DNA from: Pseudobacteroides sp035370245
Lineage (GTDB): Bacteria > Bacillota > Clostridia > Acetivibrionales > DSM-2933
Assembly: GCA_035370245.1 (NCBI GenBank)
Contig: DAOOVO010000005.1
Coordinates: 9,424-73,423 of the forward strand
Direction: 5' to 3'
Length of the DNA: 64,000 bases
Position numbers and translations under genes: made by a program. Each line of letters begins with the position of its first letter. Position 1 is the first letter of the stretch. Below are positions 52,823 to 61,392 of the stretch, one piece after another. The notes under the pieces are model-generated. The model did no database searches, had not been told where the DNA came from, and saw only the letters and a program-made list of their open reading frames with translations.

Positions 52823-54208
52823 ATGAAATTACCTTTAGAGTTTTTGGAAAAGATGAAAAATCTTTTAGGAGATGAAGAATACCGAAGCTTTATGGATTCT
52901 TTCGACAAACCCAGGTTTTATGGACTAAGAATTAATACCCTTAAAATAAAAGTCGAGGATTTTATAAAGATATCTCCATTTAAGCTTACACCGGTACCCT
53001 GGACAAAAGACGGTTTTTACTACAGCGGGGATTATTCTCCGGGAAAACATCCGTATTATAATGCAGGCCTTTATTATATTCAGGAGCCAAGTGCCATGTA
53101 TCCTGGATATGTTGCTGATGCAAAGCCGGGTGAACGCATACTCGATTTATGTGCTGCTCCCGGGGGAAAATCGGTACAGTTGGCAGCCGGATTGGATGGA
53201 AAAGGAATTTTAGTCTCTAATGACATAAATACCGACAGGGTAAAGGCATTGGTAAAGAACATTGAGCTAAGCGGCATAAAAAATGCAGTTGTTACAAATG
53301 AATCTCCCGATAACCTGGCAAAAAGGTTTGGTGCCTTCTTTGACAAGGTTTTAGTGGATGCTCCATGCTCCGGTGAAGGTATGTTCAGAAAGGATGAGGA
53401 AGCACAGAAAAGCTGGAGCAATTTCAAATCCGACAAATGTGCCGTAATGCAGAGGGATATTTTAGAAAGTGCTGATAAGCTTTTAAAGCCTGGCGGATAT
53501 TTGATATACTCTACCTGCACATTTTCGCCTGAAGAGGATGAAATGATGATTTCTGAGTTTTTGGAAAAGCACAGAGAATATACGATATGCGACATTCCAA
53601 AGTGTGGAGGTATAGATGACGGAAGGCCCCAATGGTCCGACGGTAATCCGGAATTATTAAAGACATCAAGATTGTGGCCCCATAAGCTTGATGGTGAAGG
53701 ACATTTTACTGCAATGCTCAAAAAAAACGAAGACTTGAGTGATTTTGGACAAGCCAATGTGTCGGAGCAAAATATCGGTGGAAAGATGGATAAAGCTTTA
53801 TTGGATGAGTTTTTTAAATTTGCTGAAGATAATTTTAATTGTGAAATAAACGGGCGGTTTGAACTAATAGGGAGCCATTTATACTGCCTGCCTTTCGAAA
53901 CTCCGTCCCTTGACGGACTGAAGGTTGCCAAATTCGGTTGGTATCTCGGTGAGTTCAATAAGGGCAAATTTAACCCCTCCCATTCAATGGTTATTTCATT
54001 GAAAAAAGAAGATATTAATAATGTATTGGATCTTAGCTCGTCATCAAACGAGGTGTTAAGCTATTTAAAGGGCGAGACCCTTATAATGGAAGGAGTAAAT
54101 GACGGACTTATATGCGTATGTGTCGATGGACATACTTTAGGTTGGGCCAAATGCAGCGGAGGAGTTATAAAAAATCAGTATCCCAAGGGATGGCGCAGAA
54201 TGTGTTAA
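52823..54208 (+). CDS. RsmB/NOP (RsmF-like) rRNA m5C methyltransferase
   Basis: 461 aa. SAM-binding motif LDLCAAPGGKSVQLAA near residue 108, catalytic Cys motifs DAPCSGEGMFRK (~185) and STCTFSPEEDE (~235). The C-terminal ~140 residues resemble the RsmF/YebU PUA-like extension. Methylates cytosine in rRNA. ATG 52823 with AGGAG upstream. Followed 33 nt later by an RsuA-type pseudouridine synthase and a further methyltransferase: an RNA-modification cluster. Confidence 0.93.
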   Translation: MKLPLEFLEKMKNLLGDEEYRSFMDSFDKPRFYGLRINTLKIKVEDFIKISPFKLTPVPWTKDGFYYSGDYSPGKHPYYNAGLYYIQEPSAMYPGYVADAKPGERILDLCAAPGGKSVQLAAGLDGKGILVSNDINTDRVKALVKNIELSGIKNAVVTNESPDNLAKRFGAFFDKVLVDAPCSGEGMFRKDEEAQKSWSNFKSDKCAVMQRDILESADKLLKPGGYLIYSTCTFSPEEDEMMISEFLEKHREYTICDIPKCGGIDDGRPQWSDGNPELLKTSRLWPHKLDGEGHFTAMLKKNEDLSDFGQANVSEQNIGGKMDKALLDEFFKFAEDNFNCEINGRFELIGSHLYCLPFETPSLDGLKVAKFGWYLGEFNKGKFNPSHSMVISLKKEDINNVLDLSSSSNEVLSYLKGETLIMEGVNDGLICVCVDGHTLGWAKCSGGVIKNQYPKGWRRMC

Positions 54209-54241
54209 GCTTAAAATTACTTTATGGAAAGCAGGGCAGAA

Positions 54242-54988
54242 ATGAGAAATACACAGCGTTTGGATAAAATTGTTTCCAATTTTGGGTATGGAACAAGAAA
54301 AGAAATTAAAGCAATGATTAAAAAGGGCCTGATAAAAGTTGACGGACAGGTTGCACAGGACGGCAGCACTCATGTTGATCCTAATACAAGTGTGATTGAA
54401 GTAAAAGGTGAAGTTTTAAATTATAAAGAGTTTGTATACATTATGCTAAATAAGCCTCAGGGGGTTATTAGTGCAACATTTGATCAGAGACACAAAACAG
54501 TGGTTGAGCTTATGCCTAAGGAGCTTTTGCACTACAATCTTTTTCCCGTGGGCAGACTGGATATAGATACAGAAGGATTGCTTATAATGACTAATGACGG
54601 TGAACTGGCTCATGAAGTTTTATCTCCCAAAAAACATGTAAAGAAGAAATACTATGCCCTAATCGAAGGCAATGTTACCGAGTCTGACAGGGAAGAGTTT
54701 AAAAAGGGCGTAACATTAGACGACGGATATAAGACAATGCCTGCCATCCTTAACATCATAAGATCGGGAAACATATCGGAAATTGAGCTTAGCATAGTTG
54801 AAGGCAAATTTCATCAGGTAAAGAGAATGTTTGAAGCTTTGGGAAAGAAAGTGAAATATCTTAGGAGAATTGAAATGGGAGGAGTTTTGTTGGATGAAAG
54901 TTTAAAACCTGGAGAATGCAGAGAACTGACAGATGAAGAATTGACTGCTTTAAAGAATTCGGCAGGGAAAGGACTTGGAGATGAATAA
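54242..54988 (+). CDS. RsuA/RluB family pseudouridine synthase
   Basis: 248 aa from ATG 54242 (AGGGCAG upstream; ATG 54224 is an alternative). N-terminal S4 domain (~4-60; QRLDKIVSNFGYGTRKEI) and catalytic domain with GRLDIDTEGLLIMTNDGELAH containing the catalytic Asp, then EGKFHQVKRMFEALGKKV. Modifies a uridine in rRNA. Its end overlaps the next methyltransferase start. Confidence 0.95.
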   Translation: MRNTQRLDKIVSNFGYGTRKEIKAMIKKGLIKVDGQVAQDGSTHVDPNTSVIEVKGEVLNYKEFVYIMLNKPQGVISATFDQRHKTVVELMPKELLHYNLFPVGRLDIDTEGLLIMTNDGELAHEVLSPKKHVKKKYYALIEGNVTESDREEFKKGVTLDDGYKTMPAILNIIRSGNISEIELSIVEGKFHQVKRMFEALGKKVKYLRRIEMGGVLLDESLKPGECRELTDEELTALKNSAGKGLGDE

Positions 54989-56183
54989 GCAAAATATTGG
55001 GAAATTAAATCTTTTCTTATCTGGTCTGGAACAAAGAATAAGGGACAGAGTGGATTTTTTTAAAAGTATAAGTATTAAATTTAAATCAGGAACAAAGGAA
55101 TATCCTGCAAACATTTCCATAGACAACGGCAAGCTCAAAATGAATTATAACGGCAAGACGGAAATAGGAGAGATAGAATGGCTTTCGGCCCGATTGTCTA
55201 AAATTGCGGAAAATTATGATGCAGCACTTGTTATATATGAAGAAAGAGGTACTACCATTTATATAGAAGCTGATAATAAAAATGTAAAAATGAGCGTTAA
55301 GGAAACAAAAGCAAAGGAAAATACAGTTGATGAAAAGAGACTTAACCATAATGAGACATCTCAGATTGCAAATCGTGATTATTTCATAAAGATTGGAGAA
55401 GCTGATGATGTTTTAAAAGAAATCGGGATATTGAGCGAAAACGGTAAAGTTAAAAATGACATGATCCGAAAATATAACCAGATAGATCATTTTGTTGAAA
55501 TACTCAATGGATTGTTAAAGAGGATAGCAGAAAAAAATGAAGTTATTACGGTTCTTGACTGCGGGTGCGGAAAGTCATACCTTTTATTTGTGTTAAATTA
55601 TTACATAACTGAAGTGCTTAAGAAAAAGTCGTATTTCATAGGCATAGACTATTCGAAAACTGTTATACAGGCTTCAAGAAAAATGGCTTCAAACCTTGGC
55701 TATAGCAATATGGAATTTAAAACTATGGATATTTGCAATTACAGGCCTGAACGTAAGATAAACTTAGCAATCAGTCTGCATGCATGTGATACGGCAACCG
55801 ATCATGCAATAGGTGTTGCGGTGAATAACAATGTTGAAGCGGTAGTCATGGTACCATGCTGTCAGAAGGAGATACTGAATCAATATTCATATGAGCCTTT
55901 TTCACAGGTTTTAAAGCATGGTATTTTAAAAGCAAGAATGGCAGATGTGCTCACTGACGGTATAAGGGCACTATTGCTCGAAGGAAAGGGCTATAAAGTA
56001 TCCATGCTTGAATATATATCACCTCTTGAAACACCTAAAAATCTTATGCTTATTGCAGAGAAAGTACAAAACGGAAACAAAAAAGCGGTGGAGGAGTATA
56101 TAAAATTAAAAAATGCATTAGGAATAGAACCAACTCTTGAAAAGGCCATTTACAAAGATATTGAGACTTATTGGCAGAGTTGA
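54981..56183 (+). CDS. SAM-dependent methyltransferase (Methyltransf_32-like)
   Basis: 400 aa from ATG 54981 (AAGGA upstream). N-terminal ~150 residues of unknown type; Rossmann methyltransferase core with LDCGCGKSYLLF near residue 190, IGIDYSK, the HACDTATDHAI block, and VPCCQKE. This combination is characteristic of the Methyltransf_32 group, whose substrates in bacteria are unknown. Overlaps the pseudouridine synthase gene by 8 nt, so an RNA substrate is a reasonable guess. Confidence 0.85.
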   Translation: MNKQNIGKLNLFLSGLEQRIRDRVDFFKSISIKFKSGTKEYPANISIDNGKLKMNYNGKTEIGEIEWLSARLSKIAENYDAALVIYEERGTTIYIEADNKNVKMSVKETKAKENTVDEKRLNHNETSQIANRDYFIKIGEADDVLKEIGILSENGKVKNDMIRKYNQIDHFVEILNGLLKRIAEKNEVITVLDCGCGKSYLLFVLNYYITEVLKKKSYFIGIDYSKTVIQASRKMASNLGYSNMEFKTMDICNYRPERKINLAISLHACDTATDHAIGVAVNNNVEAVVMVPCCQKEILNQYSYEPFSQVLKHGILKARMADVLTDGIRALLLEGKGYKVSMLEYISPLETPKNLMLIAEKVQNGNKKAVEEYIKLKNALGIEPTLEKAIYKDIETYWQS

Positions 56184-56240
56184 GAAGCCTAATTGATAAT
56201 TAATGTTTACAAGAATGTTAATTTAGTATGTAAAAATGTT

Positions 56241-56289
56241 TTGTTTTTTATTAGATTTATGGTATAATAATATAGGTCGATATGCATAA
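56241..56289 (+). promoter_or_regulatory. Promoter and shared initially transcribed 15-mer before the CBM25-like gene
   Basis: TTGTTT (56241-56246), 16 nt, TATAAT (56263-56268). GGTCGATATGCATAA follows at 56275-56289, identical to 3324-3338 and at the same distance from the -10. The leader is about 145 nt. Confidence 0.55.
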
Positions 56290-56421
56290 TAATTTGTAAG
56301 TGTATTTTGAAAACTTTATAACGTTAACACTTAAGCTATGTTTTCCCAGTGTTAAAAAAGCAGTGAGAAATGGATGAAATGCTTTGCAGTTAACTACAAT
56401 ACTAATGTTGAGGTGATCGTA

Positions 56422-56985
56422 ATGAGTTTAAATTCTCAACCATATGCGGAGAACGGTGTTTTTATTTCCAATAGCTCCTTAAGTGTTGGAGAAGAAGTGG
56501 CAATAACTTACGAAGGATTATTGGCAAAGAGTGGTGCGGACCAGATTTTCCTGCATATTGGGTATGGTGAAGAGTGGTTGGATAAAACCTTTATACCAAT
56601 GGAAAGGGAGAATGGCGTTTTTAAAGGAACCTTCAAAATAGCACTTCCAGACGATCTGAATATTTCTTTTAAAGACAGTGCAAACAACTGGGACAATAAT
56701 TCATCAATGAATTACTCCTTTAAGATTACAGGGAAAACAAAAGCTGCTAAGAAGTCAACATCTAAAGCTGCTAAGAAAGACAGTGATGCAGAAACTAAAG
56801 CACAGTCTAAAGAAGCAAAGAAATCGACAAAAGCTAGTGACGAAAAGAAAAGTTCAGCTAAATCAAAGAGCCAGTCAACTGATGAGGTTAAGGAGAAAAA
56901 AGCAGCTTCAACTGCGAAAAAAAGCACAAAATCAACAACAAAAGCTTCTACCAAATCAACTTCAAAATCGTCAAAAGAGAATTAA
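56422..56985 (+). CDS. CBM25-like starch-binding domain fused to a histone-like Lys/Ser/Ala tail
   Basis: 187 aa from ATG 56422 (GAGGTGATC upstream). Residues ~8-103 look like a CBM25/53-type fold: VAITYEGLLAKSGADQIFLHIGYG, PMER, and FKDSANNWDNN, whose aromatic and Asn residues fit sugar binding. There is no signal peptide, so the protein appears cytoplasmic. Residues 104-187 are low-complexity Lys/Ser/Ala/Thr with AAKKS and KSTTK repeats, like histone H1 tails. It may link glycogen-like polysaccharide with nucleic acid or another polyanion. The tail's function is inference. Confidence 0.75.
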   Translation: MSLNSQPYAENGVFISNSSLSVGEEVAITYEGLLAKSGADQIFLHIGYGEEWLDKTFIPMERENGVFKGTFKIALPDDLNISFKDSANNWDNNSSMNYSFKITGKTKAAKKSTSKAAKKDSDAETKAQSKEAKKSTKASDEKKSSAKSKSQSTDEVKEKKAASTAKKSTKSTTKASTKSTSKSSKEN

Positions 56986-57017
56986 ATTGTAGTAACAATA
57001 AATATATAGAAATGCCG

Positions 57018-57106
57018 AAACACTTTATACTCATCAATATAGACAGTTTTAAATGTCTCATAACGGGATGTTTGGAAACTGGTATTATAGGTATAAAGTG
57101 TTTTTT
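57018..57106 (+). terminator. Long-range 13-bp stem enclosing sub-hairpins, ending in a T-run
   Basis: AAACACTTTATAC (57018-57030) pairs perfectly with GTATAAAGTGTTT (57091-57103), followed by TTT. The 60-nt interior contains AGACA/TGTCT (57041-57058). Terminator of the CBM25-like gene or a structured RNA switch before the LysM gene. Confidence 0.5.
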
Positions 57107-57192
57107 AATGTCTATAGAAAAAATAATATTATTGTCATTTTTCCGGCTTTTGAATAGTATGATATAGGAAAAATAAATGGGAAGTGGAAAAA

Positions 57193-58482
57193 TTGACAAT
57201 ATATGTTGTGCAGCCTGGGGATTCATTGTGGTCCATATCGAGAAGATTTGGAGTCAGTATGGATTCTATCAGTTCTGTTAATAAATTATATGAAGTACCT
57301 GCCCTTGTAATAGGTCAGGCATTGGTTATTCCAACGAATGAATCATTATATACGGTTAAGCCGGGTGACAGTCTTTGGTCTATTGGAAACAGATTTGGAA
57401 TAAGATATGAGACACTTGCACAGTATAACGGTATTCCATATCCATATGTCATTCAAGTAGGAATGACATTAAGAATTCCGGAGCTTAGAAAAAATTATGG
57501 CTATATAGAAGTTAACGGCTATATTGAAACTTCTACAGCCGAAAGAGAATCTGAAATCATAAATGACGTAGGTAAATATCTTACTTATATAACCCCTTTT
57601 AGTTATGATGTAAAATCAGATGGCACAATCAATGATATTGACGATACAACTATTAGAAAAACAGCAGGAGATTACAAGGTCGCACCCCTTATGGCAATAA
57701 CCAATCTCAGCAATGGTAATTTCAGCAGTGAAGTTGCTCATTCCATATTGGCAGATGATGCTGTATCCCGAAAGCTATTGGATAATGTAATAGACATTAT
57801 GAAGAGAAAAGGGTTCTATGGATTAAATGTGGATTTTGAAAAAATTTTTCCGGAAGACAGGGAATTATACAACAGTTTTTTGAGAAAAGCAGCGGATAGA
57901 TTGCATGAAAACAAATATGTTTTGTCCACTGCACTTGCACCAAAGTATTCGGCAGAACAGGCAGGAGCATGGTATGAAGCTCATGATTATAAGGCTCATG
58001 GAGAAATTGCAGATTTTGTTATAATTATGACATACGAGTGGGGATGGTCAGGAGGACCGCCAATGCCTGTAGCACCAATTAAATCTGTGAGAAGGGTATT
58101 GGATTATGCGGTTTCTGTAATACCGAGGAAAAAAATAATGATGGGTATGCCTTTGTATGGTTATGACTGGACACTACCATATGTTTCGGGAGGTCCTTTT
58201 GCTCGGCGTAAAAGCCCGCAGGAAGCATTAAGTATTGCTTCAAGGCACGGTTCCATTGTAAAATATGACATAGAAGCTCAGTCACCATATTTTAACTATT
58301 ATGATTCAGACGGAAAAGAACATATTGTCTGGTTTGAGGATGCAAGAAGTGTCAGAGCCAAATTCCTTACGGCTGTTGAGTATGGCTTGAGAGGAGTAAG
58401 CTATTGGGTATTGGGCGAATCATTCCCTCAGAACTGGCAGGTGCTGGATAACATGTTCAATATAGTAAAAGTCATAAGATAG
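57193..58482 (+). CDS. LysM and GH18 domain hydrolase (SleL/YaaH-like)
   Basis: About 429 aa. TTG 57193 lies after GGGAAGTGG; GTG 57184 is an alternative. Two LysM motifs (~2-45 and ~50-93; VVQPGDSLWSISRRFGVS and TVKPGDSLWSIGNRFGI) precede a GH18 barrel (~105-425) with the catalytic GLNVDFEKI segment and a WGWSGGPPMPVAPI phrase. Such proteins are spore-cortex or peptidoglycan N-acetylglucosaminidases (SleL/CwlE type). No signal peptide, as in spore-coat YaaH proteins. Stand-alone, with a terminator at 58522. Confidence 0.93.
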   Translation: MTIYVVQPGDSLWSISRRFGVSMDSISSVNKLYEVPALVIGQALVIPTNESLYTVKPGDSLWSIGNRFGIRYETLAQYNGIPYPYVIQVGMTLRIPELRKNYGYIEVNGYIETSTAERESEIINDVGKYLTYITPFSYDVKSDGTINDIDDTTIRKTAGDYKVAPLMAITNLSNGNFSSEVAHSILADDAVSRKLLDNVIDIMKRKGFYGLNVDFEKIFPEDRELYNSFLRKAADRLHENKYVLSTALAPKYSAEQAGAWYEAHDYKAHGEIADFVIIMTYEWGWSGGPPMPVAPIKSVRRVLDYAVSVIPRKKIMMGMPLYGYDWTLPYVSGGPFARRKSPQEALSIASRHGSIVKYDIEAQSPYFNYYDSDGKEHIVWFEDARSVRAKFLTAVEYGLRGVSYWVLGESFPQNWQVLDNMFNIVKVIR

Positions 58483-58521
58483 TAATGTGATAAGGAATAG
58501 CTAAAATAATGTGCATAATGT

Positions 58522-58560
58522 AAAAATTAATTGGTATTTAAAAAATCCAATTAATTTTTA
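58522..58560 (+). terminator. Terminator after the LysM-GH18 gene
   Basis: AAAAATTAATTGG / CCAATTAATTTTT with 12-nt loop. Confidence 0.8.
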
Positions 58561-58628
58561 CATATATGCATATAAATGAGAAGTTTTTGATATTTACCTG
58601 CAAAGTTAAAAATAACAAGAAAGGGAAA

Positions 58629-59429
58629 ATGCGTGTGGGGATACAATTTTTGATAAACACTGCAATATCGGTTGCGATGCTTGTATTAGGCAAAAGAATA
58701 TCTAAAAAAACAGAAGATAAAAAGGTTAAGATTATTTTATGGACAATATTTTTCATTGTAAGCATACCGTCCCTTGTTGTTCTACTATTACCGGTATTTT
58801 ATACACCCGCATGGATGATTGAATTTAAGGCCATAAGGGGTGTAGAATTATTAACCGTTTTTGTAGCTTTATTTATAGGTTTTGCAGTTAATGAAATGAG
58901 CATTAAAAACGGCATTGTATTGAATAAATATAAAAAGTACTTTTATATGATAAGTATATTTATACTGATACCCCAATATATAAACTATTTTCCCATTTTG
59001 GTGGATTACGATAACTTCAAAGATGAGTGGATAGACGGTGTATGCATACAATCTGAAGATTTTACATGTGCACCATCGTGTATGGCTACTGTTTATAACT
59101 TTTTCGGACAAAAAAAGACAGAGGTTGAGATGGCAAAATCATTGCATACCAGCCGTTCCGGTACAAGCCTGTCCCAAGTGTTGAGATATGCAAGGCAAAA
59201 TAAGATGGGAGTCAGATGTAAGGTATCTAAGGAGTTGGACTACATAAGTGTTCCGGCTATCCTTGAGGTGGAAGTTTCAGGAATTGGACATGTAGTTGTT
59301 TACTTAGGGATGAATGGGGGAAAATATATAATAGGTGATCCCCTTGTAGGAAGGATTGAGATTTCAAAGGAACAATTGTTAAATGATTATAAATTTGGAG
59401 GAGTATTATTGGAATTTACACATATTTAA
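58629..59429 (+). CDS. Membrane protein with C39-like papain-fold peptidase domain
   Basis: 266 aa from ATG 58629 (AAGGGAA upstream; ATG 58566 lies in the preceding terminator region). Three to four N-terminal membrane helices (~5-115). The C-terminal domain (~135-266) matches peptidase C39: Gln141 five residues before Cys147 (Q-x5-C, TCAPSCMATV), His221 in GIGHVVVYLG and Asp237 in GDPLVG. C39 domains clip double-glycine leaders of bacteriocins, usually as the N-terminal part of an ABC exporter. Here the order is reversed, and there is no ATPase and no bacteriocin gene visible. Non-bacteriocin C39-like hydrolases are the alternative. Confidence 0.82.
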   Translation: MRVGIQFLINTAISVAMLVLGKRISKKTEDKKVKIILWTIFFIVSIPSLVVLLLPVFYTPAWMIEFKAIRGVELLTVFVALFIGFAVNEMSIKNGIVLNKYKKYFYMISIFILIPQYINYFPILVDYDNFKDEWIDGVCIQSEDFTCAPSCMATVYNFFGQKKTEVEMAKSLHTSRSGTSLSQVLRYARQNKMGVRCKVSKELDYISVPAILEVEVSGIGHVVVYLGMNGGKYIIGDPLVGRIEISKEQLLNDYKFGGVLLEFTHI

Positions 59430-59541
59430 AATAAGAGTTTAAAATACTTGCGTATTAAAATAAGTGAGTAATAAAATAGACCTTTTGCATGATATAAAGA
59501 CTATTTAAAATCTAAATAGTAAATATGACTAAATTGTACAA

Positions 59542-59570
59542 TTGAAAAAACTATCAAAAGGTGGTACAAT
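59542..59570 (+). promoter_or_regulatory. Promoter in the 725-nt stretch before the small membrane peptide
   Basis: TTGAAA (59542-59547), 17 nt, TACAAT (59565-59570). A second candidate, TTGACA (59750-59755) with 18 nt to TACACT, is nearer the peptide gene. The interval 59577-59840 has no other frame with a ribosome site. Confidence 0.55.
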
Positions 59571-59845
59571 AATAATAGAGTGGTAGTTAGTATTGACAGA
59601 TTTCATGGATCTTTCGAATGCTGCTTTTCTTTGACTCATATGATTAACTGTTACTTCTTCAATTTTATTTCATTTCAATAAACTTGTTTGTTACATATCC
59701 AATAGTTTTTGGTGAAAACAAATAATCATTACTACAATTCAATAAATTTTTGACATTATTATTTGAGGACATTTACACTTAAATATTTGTTAATTTTATG
59801 CTCTTTTAACCAACGGATTGGGCTTGTTGTAAGGAGGCAGGTTTT

Positions 59846-59956
59846 ATGTTCTGGTTTAGAAAAAACATTTATCATAGAATAATTGCATTTATATTTGGAA
59901 TAATATTTATACTCTCTACATATTTTATTATTACAATAACCATTGTTCACAGTTAA
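59846..59956 (+). CDS. 36-aa single-span membrane peptide
   Basis: ATG 59846 follows a consensus AAGGAGG with 8-nt spacing. The product begins MFWFRKNIYHRIIAF, a positively charged, aromatic N-terminus, then runs into one Ile/Phe-rich membrane helix (~12-33) and ends IVHS. It has promoter candidates upstream and a hairpin terminator at 60011. No family recognised. Possibilities are a small membrane regulator or a type I toxin-like peptide. Transcription must be shown. Confidence 0.6.
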   Translation: MFWFRKNIYHRIIAFIFGIIFILSTYFIITITIVHS

Positions 59957-60010
59957 TAACATTAATTAAGGAATTTGTTTTACTAAATGTAAAATTGAGA
60001 ATGATTATGA

Positions 60011-60046
60011 AAACACTTTGAGATTAAATTCTTGAAGTGTTTATTT
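60011..60046 (+). terminator. Terminator after the 36-aa membrane peptide
   Basis: AAACACTT / AAGTGTTT with an inner AGA/TCT pair, followed by ATTTTATT. Confidence 0.65.
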
Positions 60047-60154
60047 TATTATTCTGTTATTTTGTTCAATTTCTTGACACAGCAAATGATGACTTATATA
60101 ATTATTTAGAATTAAACCGGGTTATTTGGTTATCCTATGTTCTGGGGGAAAAAT

Positions 60155-60862
60155 ATGAGCAACAATCCAAACCGAGATAAGATAAAGGATATAAAGTTTT
60201 ATATACCGGAAGCGTTTAAGTTTTATAGCATAAAGAATGAGAATTTGACGCCCATTCTATTTGTTGTGACACTAATAGTTTTATTTGCATTTGAATATAT
60301 TCCTTTTCCTGAAACACTAAGTGATTACAAAGGTGTTTTTATATTTATAAGGCTTATTATGGCGAATATGTGCTATTTAATTTATTTGTCGGCATATATT
60401 AAGGATTTGAAAGGGGAAAAATATACTGTAAAGCAAATGATATTTCCAGGTTGGAAAAAAGTCGTCAATTTATTTGCTGTATCAATTGTAAATGTAGTTT
60501 TATTTACTGCTTCAATTATAGTTTATTTTCTTGTGCCTGCAGTACTTATATATTTAACTGTTATATTTTGTCCATGCTATATATCGGATAAGAACAACAA
60601 CATAATCGAATCATTTATTGCAAGTAAAAATGCTACAATAGGCTATAGAATGGGGCTTCTGTCTCTTATTGCCAAGTTTTTGTTTCCTGTATCTGTTCTA
60701 TTGCTTTTGACACTCATGGTAGCGGGTTCATCCACCAAAGTACTTATATTTCCTTTTGTTTTGGCCTTTGCCTATTCTATTTTAATGTTTATGTTCCAAA
60801 GAATAATAGCTTTACTATATTATAGTTTTGAATTGGAAATTAAAGAAGAAGATTTGTTCTAA
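60155..60862 (+). CDS. Hypothetical polytopic membrane protein
   Basis: 235 aa from ATG 60155 (GGGGG 6 nt upstream). About five to six membrane helices (~28-48, ~60-85, ~108-145, ~170-195, ~200-225), a cytoplasmic basic loop (GEKYTVKQMIFPGWKK) between the second and third, and an acidic C-terminus. The pattern recalls DUF975 / GlpF-membrane-domain families (large hydrophobic protein of unknown role), but I cannot assign it. Transcribed alone between the small peptide and a tRNA. Confidence 0.7.
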   Translation: MSNNPNRDKIKDIKFYIPEAFKFYSIKNENLTPILFVVTLIVLFAFEYIPFPETLSDYKGVFIFIRLIMANMCYLIYLSAYIKDLKGEKYTVKQMIFPGWKKVVNLFAVSIVNVVLFTASIIVYFLVPAVLIYLTVIFCPCYISDKNNNIIESFIASKNATIGYRMGLLSLIAKFLFPVSVLLLLTLMVAGSSTKVLIFPFVLAFAYSILMFMFQRIIALLYYSFELEIKEEDLF

Positions 60863-60917
60863 AGCATGGTGCATTTATGAAATCGGTAGCTATTGAAAAA
60901 ACTTACAAAATTAACTC

Positions 60918-60946
60918 TTGAAATACCGATAAAATCATTGTATACT
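60918..60946 (+). promoter_or_regulatory. Promoter of the tRNA-Val gene
   Basis: TTGAAA (60918-60923), 17 nt, TATACT (60941-60946), 12 nt before the tRNA. Confidence 0.7.
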
Positions 60947-60958
60947 TATATAGGTCTT

Positions 60959-61032
60959 GGGCAATTAACTCAGCTGGTATGAGTGTCACCTTGACATGGT
61001 GGAAGTCACAGGTTCGAGTCCTGTATTGCCCA
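60959..61032 (+). tRNA. tRNA-Val (anticodon GAC)
   Basis: 74-nt cloverleaf. Acceptor GGGCAAT / ATTGCCC, D stem ACTC / GAGT, anticodon stem TCACC / GGTGG around loop TTGACAT (anticodon GAC), T arm ACAGG-TTCGAGT-CCTGT, discriminator A. The following bases are CTA, so CCA is not encoded. It would read GUC and GUU. Confidence 0.93.
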
Positions 61033-61036
61033 CTAA

Positions 61037-61072
61037 AAAGGTTTCTGTTATTGGCAGGAGCCTTTATTTTTT
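61037..61072 (+). terminator. Terminator after tRNA-Val
   Basis: AAAGGTTTCTG pairs with CAGGAGCCTTT (two mismatched positions), followed by ATTTTTT. The rest of 61073-61392 holds heptamer block C and otherwise nothing recognisable. Confidence 0.65.
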
Positions 61073-61244
61073 GTGACATCGATATTTTTCATAAACAATT
61101 GAAATGCTATATATTGGATTTTTTGATTGTAGGAAAGAATTGATGGGTCGAATCTCCTAATTATTTGTTGAAGTTAATAAATGTTATTGGTATAATTATA
61201 TAGAATTATGAGAAATAAACGAATCCATATATTATTAACTATAT

Positions 61245-61286
61245 ATTCTCGATTCTAAATCCTGAATCCTGAATTCTAAATTCTAA
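61245..61286. repeat. Degenerate heptamer repeat block C
   Basis: Six uninterrupted 7-mers: ATTCTCG, ATTCTAA, ATCCTGA, ATCCTGA, ATTCTAA, ATTCTAA. Consensus ATYCTRA. Confidence 0.85.
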
Positions 61287-61392
61287 CTAATGTTTTGTGG
61301 GGGAGTTTCTAAGGATTGTGTTGAATGCTGTTATTTGTTGATTAATGAAATATAGGACAAGCAGCTATTATAATATCAACTGGAGGATATAG

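Noticed and set aside
53080..53967. A 295-codon open frame on the minus strand
   Set aside because: It is antisense to the RsmF-like methyltransferase, whose motifs are intact. It has no ribosome site, and its composition is that of a codon shadow.
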